From Methanoregulaceae archaeon (lineage in GTDB: Archaea > Halobacteriota > Methanomicrobia > Methanomicrobiales > Methanospirillaceae): a stretch of 64,000 nt of DNA. Below, in pieces: positions 25,107 to 34,502 of the stretch. The stretch covers positions 1 through 64,000 of the forward strand of contig JAJFVA010000006.1 of NCBI GenBank assembly GCA_021371995.1, in the 5' to 3' direction. The notes under the pieces are model-generated. The model searched no databases and had not been told where the DNA came from. It saw only the letters and a program-made list of their open reading frames with translations. Position numbers and translations under genes: made by a program. Numbering within the stretch: position 1 is the stretch's first letter; the number at the start of each line of letters is the position of its first letter.

Positions 25107-26339
25107 TCACTCTTTCCTGAAGATTACAATCCGGTTGGTATTGGTTCCCGAATCATTATTGCCGATACCCCATATATGGGAGGTCTTTGTAAACTGCTGG
25201 AGGTTAATGAGAATTCCGAGGGGAGAAAATCCGGCTGCAATGCCAAGGGGAAGTACCTGCTCATCCAGCCGAATGCGTCCTCTCCGGACCTCTCCTACTT
25301 CAAACGCAACATACCCTCCATGAATCGTGACCCTGAAGAGCTCGCGAAACGTTGCCTCCATTACATTGCACCAGCTGTCGAGAGACCGTGTTACAGTGAG
25401 ATCGCGTTCCAGTGCCGCACCATCGAGTCCGTTAAACCAGCACCGGAGCCAGTTATCCTTTGCATACTGGACGGTATCCAGGAAGGGGGGCGATGTAACC
25501 GTAAGACTGACCGATTCATCTGGTATAGCGGGGGTTTTACGGGAATCTCCCGTAAGAAAAAGACCATGAGTCCCTGCATTTTTCAGGTTTTTACATTCCC
25601 CGGGAGATAGACCCCTCACCAGGGACCGGGTCTTTCTTGAAATAAGGTCGCGGATATCACGGTACGGGGGCCTCTGTTCTCTCAAGATATTTATCCGTGC
25701 CTGACGTTCTGGGGAGACGGCCTGATTTGGGGGCAGCGTATATACTGAAAAGAAGCCAGGGGAATGACCGGTCAGCCTGCTCGTTGCGACCATCCGGATC
25801 CAGGAATCCACAGAGTCAGTATCACCATCCTCCTCGCGTGCGAGGAGATAGTTCCGGAGTGATACGATCTCGCTCTCGGTTTTTTCCTCATAAAACATCG
25901 AAAGGTCGATCCCGGCTTTCAGCCCATTCTCATAGGGGATCTCGGCAAGGCGTTTTGCGACCTCTTTTTCTGTGGGAATGAAAAAGCGGGGTATTGTGAG
26001 GAACCGGCAGAGGGGGTTTGCATCATTTGAGGAAACCATTCGCCCGAGAAGGCCCGCCTCAAGTACCGTTGTTCCCCGGCCTGAAAACGGATCGTAGACC
26101 CTTTCTCCCTCATTTGTCAGGCTGGCAATAAAGAACCGGGGGAGCTGGGGCTTGAAACAAGCCCTGTATGAGATTTCATGGAGGGAAGCTGCCTTTCTCT
26201 GGGATGAAGTCCAGAACTCACCACTATAGCGCCGGATTTTGATCCCCGCGGAATCAATCGTCTCGATATGTGGAACAGGACCTGAGCAGGGTAACAAAGC
26301 TCTCCAAAAAATTCTTTCAGAACATCCGCTGAGATCCAT
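25107..26339 (-). CDS. DNA methyltransferase of the SPPF (N4-cytosine/N6-adenine) type, orphan
   Basis: This 410-residue protein has the SAM-binding loop YDPFSGRGTTVLEAGLLGR near 82-100 and the catalytic segment VTSPPFLDTVQYAKDNW near 285-301. DPFxGxGT and (S/D/N)PPF/Y motifs identify amino-methyltransferases of DNA; SPPF is common in N4-cytosine enzymes. Roughly 190 residues, probably the target-recognition part, separate the two motifs. No restriction enzyme, specificity subunit or second methylase is nearby, so it appears to be a solitary modification enzyme. An RNA substrate (TRM11-like) is a less likely alternative. Its 5' end faces the kinase gene. Confidence 0.75.
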   Translation of the reverse strand: MDLSGCSERIFWRALLPCSGPVPHIETIDSAGIKIRRYSGEFWTSSQRKAASLHEISYRACFKPQLPRFFIASLTNEGERVYDPFSGRGTTVLEAGLLGRMVSSNDANPLCRFLTIPRFFIPTEKEVAKRLAEIPYENGLKAGIDLSMFYEEKTESEIVSLRNYLLAREEDGDTDSVDSWIRMVATSRLTGHSPGFFSVYTLPPNQAVSPERQARINILREQRPPYRDIRDLISRKTRSLVRGLSPGECKNLKNAGTHGLFLTGDSRKTPAIPDESVSLTVTSPPFLDTVQYAKDNWLRCWFNGLDGAALERDLTVTRSLDSWCNVMEATFRELFRVTIHGGYVAFEVGEVRRGRIRLDEQVLPLGIAAGFSPLGILINLQQFTKTSHIWGIGNNDSGTNTNRIVIFRKE

Positions 26340-26442
26340 TGCCTCTTCTTTCCGATTAATTAATCAGCAGGCGTTGTTATCAACTCTGGCCCTGATGCCC
26401 GGATCGGATATCTTAAGGCCACCGTCGCCTACCTTCCTTCAG

Positions 26443-26997
26443 ATGCGCGAGTTTTTCCGGAAACTGGTCCATATCATTTTCGGCCTCGGTATTGCCGCGC
26501 TCATCCAGTTCGCCCCTGTAAGTATAGCGCTCCCGGCGCTTATGATCGGCACGTTTGCCGGTATCGTCTTCAGGGATGCCCTTGTGCGGGGATACCGGAT
26601 CCCGCTGGTATCAGACCTCATCGACAAGCTTGAGCGGGAGAATGTCCGTCCGGGAAAAGGGGCTCTCTATTTTGCACTGAGTTCGCTCTTCTGCCTGGTG
26701 ATTTTCGAAAAGGAGGTGGTGGTCCCCGCCATCGTTGCCCTCGCCCTCCTTGATGGTGTAGCAACACTGGTCGGCTACTACTACGGGAAACATCTGATCG
26801 TGCAGGGGAAGACCGCAGAAGGGACTATTGCGGGGATTCTCCTCACGTCTTTTGCCCTTCTGCCGCTCCTGTCCCCCTTTCAGGCAGTTGTTTCAGCGGT
26901 TATCGCAGGTTTGGTGGAACTCTTCTCTCCTATTGATGACAATCTCACCATCCCGGTGTTTGTCTGCGTTGCACTGACACTGATGGCAGGATTTTGA
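26443..26997 (+). CDS. Diacylglycerol/polyprenol (dolichol) kinase family membrane protein
   Basis: This 184-residue membrane protein, read from MREFFRKLVHIIFGLGIAAL, belongs to the SEC59/phytol kinase-like family of CTP-dependent lipid kinases. Conserved cytosolic segments are LIVQGKTAEGTIAGILLTSF and LVELFSPIDDNLTIPVFVC, matching GK(T/S)xEG and xEALSPxxxDNLTxPL patterns. It probably phosphorylates an archaeal polyprenol or diol lipid. The frame is open 68 codons upstream into the divergent methylase gene, but family similarity and an upstream box A-like tatcttaagg (26409-26418) favour the internal ATG. Confidence 0.8.
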   Translation: MREFFRKLVHIIFGLGIAALIQFAPVSIALPALMIGTFAGIVFRDALVRGYRIPLVSDLIDKLERENVRPGKGALYFALSSLFCLVIFEKEVVVPAIVALALLDGVATLVGYYYGKHLIVQGKTAEGTIAGILLTSFALLPLLSPFQAVVSAVIAGLVELFSPIDDNLTIPVFVCVALTLMAGF

Positions 26998-27013
26998 AAA
27001 AATGAGAATTTTT

Positions 27014-28480
27014 TCAGCAGGGCTTTACCTGGGCGTTTTTCCTGTCTTTCTCCCGGTAACCTTCGAGGAGAACTGTGGCGATGTTCTTCACCGGGCGGTC
27101 TGTGTGCTCCTGGATGTGGAACTCACAGAACGGGCAGGAGCTGATCACGATATCTGCGCCGGTCTTCTCGATCTCCTTACGCCGGTTCTCGGCCAGGGCT
27201 GCGGCCTCTTCGGGCACTCCGGACCGGACGCCGCCCCCTGATCCGCAGCAGATTGATGGCATATCCACAAGGTCAACAACCTGCGTGATCAGTTCCCTTG
27301 GCTGGTTTTTAATTCCCTGCCCTCTCAGCAGGTGGCAGGGGTCGTGGTACGTTGCCCTGAGTGGCAGACGGGCAGGAGGTTCGATCCCGTATTTTATAAG
27401 CACTTCGTTGATATCCATTACCCTGAAGGGGCAATCGTAATCATTCTTGAGCGTAGATCCGCACCCTGCGCACATCGTCAGGACAGTATCGATATTCCGG
27501 AAGACAAACGCATCGATATTTCTTCGTTTCAGGGTATCAAGAAAGTCGACCTGCCCTGTTCTGATGAGGGGTGATCCGCAGCAGATCTGTTCCTTTGGAA
27601 TTATCACCCGTATCCCGTTTCGCCGGAGGACCTCCATTGCATCAAGTGCTGTCTTTGGAAGTCTCATATTGTACATGCATCCCACGAAGAAGCCGACAGT
27701 TCCCTTCAATTCGCCGTAGGGCTCAAGCACTTCGGGGACCTGTTCAAGGAAGCTTGTACAGATCCGGTCAACACTTCTTCCGGTCTCCCTGACCAGTCTC
27801 TCCACAGCCTGGTGACGCGGGAGGGTGAGGCCTTTTTTATTGGCGAGTGCACGCAGCTTCTCGATTGCCTTCCCGGGAATCTGGATATCTTTGGGGCAGA
27901 CTTTCCAGCAGGCCTGGCATGAGGTGCAGGTAAACAGGCCCTCGTTCACTGCTTCGGTAACACGGTCGCAGTTTTCCCTGGGATCAAGGGAGAGGCGCAT
28001 ATCCTCCCGCATGGCAGCAGGTCCCGCGAATTCCACCACTTTCAGGGCCGGGCAGGCCGAGACACAGGCCAGGCACTCGATACAGCTGCGGAGTGGCTTG
28101 ATCTCCTCAACTTCTTCTGCGGTGGGCATCCTGAACTCAGCTCCCGGGACCAGGGAAGAGATCCGGTCGAGATAGGGTTCCATATCGACAATGAGGTCTT
28201 TTTTTATGGGAAGATCGAGTGGCTCGATGGTCATCTCATCGCAGGCCTCTTCCATGCATGCGAGTACCGGTTCACCGTTCACCCGCACGGCACAGCTTCC
28301 GCACTGGCCTGAACCGCAGCAGTAGCGGTACGAGAGGGTTGGGTCATGTTCATCGTGAATGGCATGGAGCACGTGGAGGATCCGTGCCCCTTCATTCACG
28401 CGGACAAGATAATTCTGGAAGTGAGGAGAATCATCGCATTCCGGATCAAACCGGAAGACCTTAACCGAGAGTTCTTTCAT
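27014..28480 (-). CDS. tfrB: Thiol:fumarate reductase subunit B
   Basis: This 488-residue subunit combines a 2Fe-2S ferredoxin domain (YRYCCGSGQCGSC near 51-63), two 4Fe-4S motifs (CIECLACVSACP and CTSCQACWKVCPKDI) and two CCG domains like those of heterodisulfide reductase HdrD/HdrB (EQICCGSPLIRTG and SICCGSGGGVRSG). In methanogens TfrB oxidises coenzyme M and coenzyme B to the heterodisulfide while passing electrons to TfrA, which reduces fumarate. The enzyme is cytosolic. Its start overlaps the tfrA stop by four bases, so the two are coupled. Confidence 0.94.
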   Translation of the reverse strand: MKELSVKVFRFDPECDDSPHFQNYLVRVNEGARILHVLHAIHDEHDPTLSYRYCCGSGQCGSCAVRVNGEPVLACMEEACDEMTIEPLDLPIKKDLIVDMEPYLDRISSLVPGAEFRMPTAEEVEEIKPLRSCIECLACVSACPALKVVEFAGPAAMREDMRLSLDPRENCDRVTEAVNEGLFTCTSCQACWKVCPKDIQIPGKAIEKLRALANKKGLTLPRHQAVERLVRETGRSVDRICTSFLEQVPEVLEPYGELKGTVGFFVGCMYNMRLPKTALDAMEVLRRNGIRVIIPKEQICCGSPLIRTGQVDFLDTLKRRNIDAFVFRNIDTVLTMCAGCGSTLKNDYDCPFRVMDINEVLIKYGIEPPARLPLRATYHDPCHLLRGQGIKNQPRELITQVVDLVDMPSICCGSGGGVRSGVPEEAAALAENRRKEIEKTGADIVISSCPFCEFHIQEHTDRPVKNIATVLLEGYREKDRKNAQVKPC

Positions 28481-30102
28481 AAACTCGCCCCGGTTTCAAT
28501 CCCTTCCCGCGAGAGCGAGAGGAAGGTATGCCTGTATGGAGAATGCTCTGCATCCCAGTTCTGGGTAATATCCCGCCGCACATGGGCCCCTCGCGATTCC
28601 TTCCTGAGGAGAGCCCCCTTGACCACGAGGGAAGCAGTCACGAGCATGTTCTGCAGGATGCAGCACTCGGCAAGATTGGCCGGCGATACTGCCCTGGGGC
28701 GGAATGTCTGAAGATGTCTGATTATCCCGAGGGTCTTTTCAAGTTCAGGACCGGTCCTGAAGATGCCGGCACCTTCCCACATTGCTGTCTGAAGGGAACG
28801 GACGACCGTGGATGGAGGGACCTCGCCACTTAAGAAGGTTCCGAGCCGCTCCTCCTCAGTCTCAATCTGTTTCTGTTCTACCTCTTTCTTCCGCTCCTTT
28901 GCCTTCCCTGCAGCCTCCCCCGCACGTTTTCCGAAGACCTGGGTGTCCGCAAGGGCATTTCCCCCAAGCCGGTTTGCACCGTGAACCCCGCCTGCTACTT
29001 CGCCGCATGCAAAGAGGCAGGGGAGCGTTGTCTCTGTATGCGTCGTAATCCGGAGCCCGCCCATGATATGGTGGGCAGTCGGGGCAACTTCCATCGGGAC
29101 GTCACGGATATCGACCCCGAACTTGAGGAACTGCTCCAGCATCACAGGGAGCCTGCTCTCAATCTGGGATCGGGGCAGGTGCGTGACATCAAGATATACT
29201 CCTTCGTTCTTTGTACCCCGTCCCTGAAGAATCTCTGTTGCAATAGCCCGTGAGACAATATCCCTCGTGGAAAGTTCCATGCGTTCAGGATCATATCGTC
29301 TCATGAACCGCTCGCCTTCCACGTTCTTCAGGACACCTCCCTCCCCGCGAACCGCCTCAGTAACGAGTCTTCCCCGTGCATCATATGGGTAGACTGCCCC
29401 GGTCGGGTGGAACTGGATCTGTTCCATATCGATCAGCTCCGCACCTGCTCTGTATCCAAGGGCATAGCCGTCCCCGGTTCCGCTTGAGGAATTGGTAGAA
29501 ATATCATAAATCCTTGTACCCCCTCCGGTGGCAAGTACGGTGGCATCGGCAAGCATGACCCGCAACTCACCTCGCTGGTCCAGCCCTATTGCTCCGCTTA
29601 CCCTGGGGCCGTCAAGAAGCAGCGAAATGATGGTGACCTCATTCTCAACCCTGGCATCGGTGTTATGAAGCCGGTCGATGAGGGTTGCCATCATCTCATG
29701 ACCAGTACGATCACCTGCGTAACAGGTCCGGGGAAACCTTTGCCCGCCAAAGGGTCTCTGTGCGACCTCGCAACAGTCAGTCACATCAAAGACGGCTCCC
29801 CATTCCAGGAGATCCTGTATTCTTTGCGGAGCCTCTTCAACGAGGATCTGCACAAGGTTATGGTCATTGAGGTAAGCACCCCCTTTCAGGGTATCCTCAA
29901 AGTGTATCTCGCAGGAGTCAGCTTCTCTCAGTACTGCATTGTAACCACCCTCGGCCATGGTTGTGCACCCTCCTTTTCCTGCGAGTGTCTTTGAGACAAG
30001 CAGGGTTTCGCCGTACCCTGCTGCTTCTATCGCCGCACGGACACCGGCCCCACCGCTTCCGATTACAAGCACATGCGCCGTATCCACCGCATCAGAACGC
30101 AT
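28477..30102 (-). CDS. tfrA: Thiol:fumarate reductase subunit A (flavoprotein)
   Basis: The 541-residue flavoprotein starting MRSDAVDTAHVLVIGSGGAG reduces fumarate to succinate, an entry into the reductive TCA branch. It has the FAD loop VIGSGGAGVRAAIEAAGYGE, the FAD-anchoring EMATLIDR region, substrate-site motifs QIQFHPTGAVYPYDARGRLV and VTEAVRGEGGVLKN, and HHIMGGLRI with the catalytic-loop His. The open frame extends 14 codons upstream, but the ATG at 30100-30102 gives the family N-terminus and lies about 30 nt from a box A. It forms an operon with tfrB. Confidence 0.94.
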   Translation of the reverse strand: MRSDAVDTAHVLVIGSGGAGVRAAIEAAGYGETLLVSKTLAGKGGCTTMAEGGYNAVLREADSCEIHFEDTLKGGAYLNDHNLVQILVEEAPQRIQDLLEWGAVFDVTDCCEVAQRPFGGQRFPRTCYAGDRTGHEMMATLIDRLHNTDARVENEVTIISLLLDGPRVSGAIGLDQRGELRVMLADATVLATGGGTRIYDISTNSSSGTGDGYALGYRAGAELIDMEQIQFHPTGAVYPYDARGRLVTEAVRGEGGVLKNVEGERFMRRYDPERMELSTRDIVSRAIATEILQGRGTKNEGVYLDVTHLPRSQIESRLPVMLEQFLKFGVDIRDVPMEVAPTAHHIMGGLRITTHTETTLPCLFACGEVAGGVHGANRLGGNALADTQVFGKRAGEAAGKAKERKKEVEQKQIETEEERLGTFLSGEVPPSTVVRSLQTAMWEGAGIFRTGPELEKTLGIIRHLQTFRPRAVSPANLAECCILQNMLVTASLVVKGALLRKESRGAHVRRDITQNWDAEHSPYRHTFLSLSREGIETGASL

Positions 30103-30120
30103 CTTATTATTACGTGAGTC

Positions 30121-30140
30121 ATATAGTATCATAAATAGAT
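30121..30140. promoter_or_regulatory. Back-to-back promoter of tfrAB and aspartate kinase
   Basis: The 60 bases between the tfrA and aspartate kinase ATGs contain one AT-rich core, atatagtatcataaatag at 30121-30138. On the plus strand cataaatag lies about 30 nt before the kinase ATG. On the minus strand tatttatgatac lies about 30 nt before the tfrA ATG. Both genes may thus use overlapping box A elements with leaderless starts. Confidence 0.45.
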
Positions 30141-30162
30141 GCAAAGGACCGTGTGAGCCCGG

Positions 30163-31563
30163 ATGAGATTTTTAATGAAATTTGGCGGCACTTCTGTGGC
30201 CGATGCCGCGACTGTCAGAAAGGTGGTGGATATCGTTTGGGGGTATCGCAAGGAAGGGCATGAAATTGCCGTCGTGGTATCAGCCCAGCGTGGAGTGACC
30301 GACCAGCTTATCGCCATAGCAAACGAGGTTGCCGGGAACCGCAACACTCCAGCTATCGATCCGTTCATCAGTTCACTCCGTGTCCGCCATAAATCCGTTC
30401 TTTCAGAAGTAGGAGCGGATTTCACCGCTGAAATCGGGGGGCAGATAGAAGAGAGGCTCTGCGAACTCGGAAACATGCTGCATGCCGTGCACAATCTGCG
30501 GGAACTTACTCCCCGCTCGCTTGATTATCTCATCACTTATGGGGAACGGCTCAACTCACTCGTGGTATCGGCAGCATTGCGACAGCAGGGTATCCCCTCC
30601 GTCGTAATGGACGGATGCGAGGCAGGGATACTGACTACGACTCAGCACGGAGAAGCAATGGCGCTCCCGGAAAGTGAAGGGAGGATCCGGAGCAGGGTGC
30701 AGCCCCTGCTTACCGGGATGGTCCCGGTAATCATGGGATTCATGGGATGTACTGAAAAGGGAATCCTCACCACGCTCGGGAGGAGCGGATCTGATTACTC
30801 CGCCGCGATTATCGGGGCGGGTATTGATGCCGGAGAGATCTGGATCTGGACAGACGTTGATGGAATCATGACTTCCGACCCCCGCCTGATTCCTGATGCG
30901 CGGGTGATTTCTTCTATCTCTTACCTGGAGGTGATGGAACTCTCTTTTTTTGGAGCAAAAGTGATGCACCCCCGGTCCATTGAACCGGCCATGAAGAAGA
31001 ACATTATCGTCAGGGTCAAGAACACATTCAATCCCTCTCATCCGGGAACCACCATTGTTCGCGGGGAAAAGCGTGACAGCCGTGTGGTGAAAGCGCTCAC
31101 CTATATCGACAAGGTTGCCCTGATCAACATCTGCGGGGCACAGATGATCGGGAGACCGGGCGTAGCAAGGGCAATTTTTTCTGCGCTGGCAGAAAAAGAA
31201 GTGAACGTGATGATGATCTCGCAGGGTTCGAGCGAGGCAAATATCTCGCTAATCATTGAGGAGAGCCAGCTTACCATCGCTACACAGGCTCTTCAAGTCC
31301 TTGTAAAGGGGGGTCTTGTACGGGAGGTCACGTCCAACCGTGATGTCTGTGCCGTTGCAGTAATCGGGTCGGGTATGGCAGGGGCAAAGGGGACCGGGGG
31401 CAGGATCTTCACGGCTCTCGGTAACGGGGGGGTGAACGTGATGATGATCTCGCAGGGGTCCTCCGAGGTGAACATCTCGTTTGTTGTAAAACAGGCAGAC
31501 GGACCCAAAGCGGTCCGTATCCTCCACGACGAGTTCAGGCTGTCCGAGGAGGATCATGCCTGA
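30163..31563 (+). CDS. Aspartate kinase
   Basis: This 466-residue kinase makes aspartyl phosphate for lysine, threonine and methionine synthesis. The N-terminal motif is MKFGGTSVADAATVRKVV (from residue 5), the aspartate site is TLGRSGSDYSAAIIGAGIDA, and two ACT domains at the C-terminus repeat NVMMISQGSSEANISLIIEE and NVMMISQGSSEVNISFVVKQ, the usual sites of feedback by lysine or threonine. ATG at 30163 or 30175 are possible starts. The last eight bases overlap the start of purM. Confidence 0.94.
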   Translation: MRFLMKFGGTSVADAATVRKVVDIVWGYRKEGHEIAVVVSAQRGVTDQLIAIANEVAGNRNTPAIDPFISSLRVRHKSVLSEVGADFTAEIGGQIEERLCELGNMLHAVHNLRELTPRSLDYLITYGERLNSLVVSAALRQQGIPSVVMDGCEAGILTTTQHGEAMALPESEGRIRSRVQPLLTGMVPVIMGFMGCTEKGILTTLGRSGSDYSAAIIGAGIDAGEIWIWTDVDGIMTSDPRLIPDARVISSISYLEVMELSFFGAKVMHPRSIEPAMKKNIIVRVKNTFNPSHPGTTIVRGEKRDSRVVKALTYIDKVALINICGAQMIGRPGVARAIFSALAEKEVNVMMISQGSSEANISLIIEESQLTIATQALQVLVKGGLVREVTSNRDVCAVAVIGSGMAGAKGTGGRIFTALGNGGVNVMMISQGSSEVNISFVVKQADGPKAVRILHDEFRLSEEDHA

Positions 31564-32551
31564 GTCCTTCTCATACCGTGATGCCGGAGTGGACATCGAC
31601 CGCGAGGCAGAGGGTATCAGGGCGCTTATCGGATCCCTTACCTACAGGAGAAAAGGGGCATTCTCCATGATGGGAAGCGTCGGGCACTTTGCCGGACTCA
31701 TCGATTTTGGTGACCTCTCTCTTGCTCTGACTGTCGATGGCGTTGGGACAAAAATGCTTGTTGCCGACAGGGAGCAAGACTGGAGCACGGTAGGCATCGA
31801 TTGTATTGCCATGAATGTGAATGACCTCTACGTGATGAACATGGAACCGATCGCATTCGTGGACTATATTGCATCGGATGCAATATCCGTAGGAAAAATG
31901 GCTCAGATCGGAAAGGGGCTGAATGAAGGTGCCCGACTGGCCAATATTGATATTGTTGGTGGGGAGACTGCTACCCTGAAAGGTCTTGTTGAGGGGCTTG
32001 ATCTTGCCGGGACCTGTCTTGGCGTTCAGAAAAAGGGGCAGATTGTAACAGGGGACCAGATTGTTCCCGGTGATATCATCATTGGAATTCCTTCATCAGG
32101 CGTCCACAGCAACGGCCTTACCCTTGCCCGCAGTGTGGTGGATGCGCGTGACGCATGGGAAGAGCGGCTTTCAAACGGAAAAACCATCGGCCGTGAACTC
32201 CTTCACCCGACCCGTATCTATGCAGAAGTGCTGCCGGTCTGCAGGAGCACCACGGTTACGGGTATGTGCCATATCACTGGGGGCGGGTTGCTCAATCTCT
32301 CCCGGATTACCCGCTATGGCGTCAGCATTGATTATCCGATAAAACCCCCCGAAATATTCCGCTGGATCTGCGAATCGGGATCGGTCAGTGACCGTGAGAT
32401 GTACCGGACCTTCAACATGGGCATGGGCTATGTCATTATTGCACCAAAAACAAGTCTTCCGGATATCACAGCGCTGGTGCCTGATGCACGACCGGTAGGG
32501 ATAATCACAGAAGAACCAGGTGTCAGGCTTCTTGGAGAGAAGTTCTCGTAA
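31556..32551 (+). CDS. purM: Phosphoribosylformylglycinamidine cyclo-ligase (AIR synthetase)
   Basis: This 331-residue enzyme closes the imidazole ring of aminoimidazole ribotide in purine synthesis. It starts MPESFSYRDAGVDIDREAEG. The ATP and metal motifs are LALTVDGVGTKMLVA and DIVGGETATL; IGIPSSGVHSNGLTLARSVV and MCHITGGGLLNLSRI follow. It begins eight bases before the end of the aspartate kinase gene, so translation is probably coupled although the pathways differ. It converges on zpr1 with a 5-base gap. Confidence 0.95.
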   Translation: MPESFSYRDAGVDIDREAEGIRALIGSLTYRRKGAFSMMGSVGHFAGLIDFGDLSLALTVDGVGTKMLVADREQDWSTVGIDCIAMNVNDLYVMNMEPIAFVDYIASDAISVGKMAQIGKGLNEGARLANIDIVGGETATLKGLVEGLDLAGTCLGVQKKGQIVTGDQIVPGDIIIGIPSSGVHSNGLTLARSVVDARDAWEERLSNGKTIGRELLHPTRIYAEVLPVCRSTTVTGMCHITGGGLLNLSRITRYGVSIDYPIKPPEIFRWICESGSVSDREMYRTFNMGMGYVIIAPKTSLPDITALVPDARPVGIITEEPGVRLLGEKFS

Positions 32552-32556
32552 TAGTT

Positions 32557-33102
32557 TCAGGACTGCCCGTCATATTCATCTTCGATTACTTCGATCCTGC
32601 AGACTTTTGCCCTGTCGGCAATAATCGCGCTGTTTCCTGAAAGATCCTCAATGACAAGGGTTACTGCCAGCTTCCCCTCTTTCACCTTCTCCAGCGATTC
32701 CTGAATGCAGCGGATCCGGTCACGCTCGGCATCGGTATCTGCCCAAGAGAAGAGACTGTCGAGCACTTTTCCGATGCGATTCAGTACACCTTCAACATTT
32801 GAAATAAATCCCTCGCATGCAGGACCGGGATCGATCCGTACCCCAAGTTCCGGAATCGAGATAGTGCCGTTCATGCTCCGGATCACCCTGATCATCATAT
32901 CGTCCGGATTTTCAATACCAAGTTCCCAGCGCGAAGGTTCTGCGCTCCTGAGAATCTGGGTATCAGCCAAACGATAACCACAAGAAGGACAGAGTGCAGA
33001 GATGATCAGAATCTCGGAAAAATAGGGAATTGTATCAGTCTGGTACAGATATTTTATCTCGGTTTGGCAGACAGGGCACGGACCAGGAACTTCGGTCCGC
33101 AC
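32557..33102 (-). CDS. ZPR1-type zinc finger protein
   Basis: This 181-residue archaeal ZPR1 protein starts with GTG immediately after the sepF stop. The zinc finger has CPVCQTEIKYLYQTDTIPYF with the second pair in ALCPSCGYRLADTQ, a C-x2-C-x~26-C-x2-C arrangement matching ZPR1. It is followed by the beta domain with GTISIPELGVRIDPGPACEG and FISNVEGVLNRIGKVLDSLF. Eukaryotic ZPR1 acts in translation factor (eEF1A) folding; the archaeal role is likely similar but untested. Confidence 0.88.
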   Translation of the reverse strand: MRTEVPGPCPVCQTEIKYLYQTDTIPYFSEILIISALCPSCGYRLADTQILRSAEPSRWELGIENPDDMMIRVIRSMNGTISIPELGVRIDPGPACEGFISNVEGVLNRIGKVLDSLFSWADTDAERDRIRCIQESLEKVKEGKLAVTLVIEDLSGNSAIIADRAKVCRIEVIEDEYDGQS

Positions 33103-33474
33103 CTATTCGACCCCTCCAATTTTGTCCCGCGAGATCTTAACAGAGTTTGGTGTGATGACCACATACCTCTGATCTCCAAGCCCGATGATATCGCCGTTTA
33201 CGTCCTTGGCGACCTCTTTTAAGTCCTTCAGGACACGCTCGTACATGACCTTGTCCATTTTGAGCCGCGAGATGTCTGCAATAACAACATTCCCGTTGTA
33301 AATCTCATCTTTGATCCTCGGGCTGTCCTTGATGTCCCCAACTGCGGCTATCTTCACAAACATTGCAGGAGCTGACGCCTCGGCCTCTTCAAAGGCCTCG
33401 AGGTCCAGGTCCATGTAGTCATCCTCAGTAGAAGGAGTTGACTTGCCCAGAAGCGAATCGAGAAACTTTACCAT
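33103..33474 (-). CDS. sepF: Cell division protein SepF (archaeal)
   Basis: This 123-residue protein has a short amphipathic N-terminal helix (MVKFLDSLLGKS) for membrane binding, an acidic linker (DDYMDLDLEAFEEAEAS) and a SepF core (MFVKIAAVGDIKDSPRIKDE, GNVVIADISRLKMDKVMYER, DVNGDIIGLGDQRYVVITPN). In archaea SepF is the membrane anchor of FtsZ. Length and layout match. It is followed with no gap by the ZPR1 gene. Confidence 0.92.
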   Translation of the reverse strand: MVKFLDSLLGKSTPSTEDDYMDLDLEAFEEAEASAPAMFVKIAAVGDIKDSPRIKDEIYNGNVVIADISRLKMDKVMYERVLKDLKEVAKDVNGDIIGLGDQRYVVITPNSVKISRDKIGGVE

Positions 33475-33581
33475 AGCAAAAATTGTCTTTTATTTTTTAT
33501 TTAATAGTATCTATTCCGAAAAAAAACGGTATTCGCGGCCCGGTCTTACTGTGACAACCGCAACACAGAATGGATTCTCTC

Positions 33582-34079
33582 TTAAAACTCGACATTCCAG
33601 AGTTCATCCCCGATATAATGGATTGTTTTTACCATCTTGCCGGATCTCTTCTCCCGTATCTCTCCCGCATCGAAGAGAGCAATTCCAAGCGCGAGCGGTT
33701 TTCCGTGCCGCTCTTCCACCACCTGGACCGGCCGGCCTGCCCTGACATCTTCTGAAACGCATACGATTCCGGGCCGCATGATGTCGGCGCCATTCACCAC
33801 AAATGCGACCGCGCCTGAATCGACAACAATCCGCCGTTCGGGGATGGGATGTTCAAGCAGCCCCTTCAGTGTTGGAAAGACCCATTCCCCGGAATCCATA
33901 ATCTGGGGTTTTTTATCAATGAGGTAGAGCGAAAACCCTGCATTCGTCTCAAGTAACTCCACTCGTTCGTTCATGAAGAGGTCAGCAGATTCCCCTATCT
34001 GTTCATGCAACCCTGCGAAGAGGGCTGATGCCTGTGATTTCCTGATACTGTGCCGTTTTCTTCCGGTGATTTTTGCCAT
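33582..34079 (-). CDS. PUA-domain RNA-binding protein (MCT-1/Tma20-like)
   Basis: This 165-residue protein has an N-terminal domain (KRHSIRKSQASALFAGLHEQ, VELLETNAGFSLYLIDKKPQ) and a C-terminal PUA domain (RRIVVDSGAVAFVVNGADIM, RPGIVCVSEDVRAGRPVQVV, GKPLALGIALFDAGEIRE). The arrangement matches the archaeal relatives of MCT-1, which bind RNA or the ribosome and help translation initiation or recycling in eukaryotes. It lies upstream of sepF on the same strand with about 100 bases between, and is divergent from the LSm operon. Confidence 0.87.
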   Translation of the reverse strand: MAKITGRKRHSIRKSQASALFAGLHEQIGESADLFMNERVELLETNAGFSLYLIDKKPQIMDSGEWVFPTLKGLLEHPIPERRIVVDSGAVAFVVNGADIMRPGIVCVSEDVRAGRPVQVVEERHGKPLALGIALFDAGEIREKRSGKMVKTIHYIGDELWNVEF

Positions 34080-34237
34080 AGGTTACCATTGTATCTCTCA
34101 TCGGATCATGAAAAAGCATTTCAGCAAGAGTGGCATATATGAGTGCGTGAAGACAGGTACTACTCCTTGAGGGAGACCCAGGGTCGCTCGCCAAGTTTTA
34201 AGTATCTTTCTTACGCACATATATTACTCCAAAGTGA

Positions 34238-34483
<246 letters not shown>

Positions 34484-34502
34484 ATAGTGCGGAAGGTGAA
34501 GA

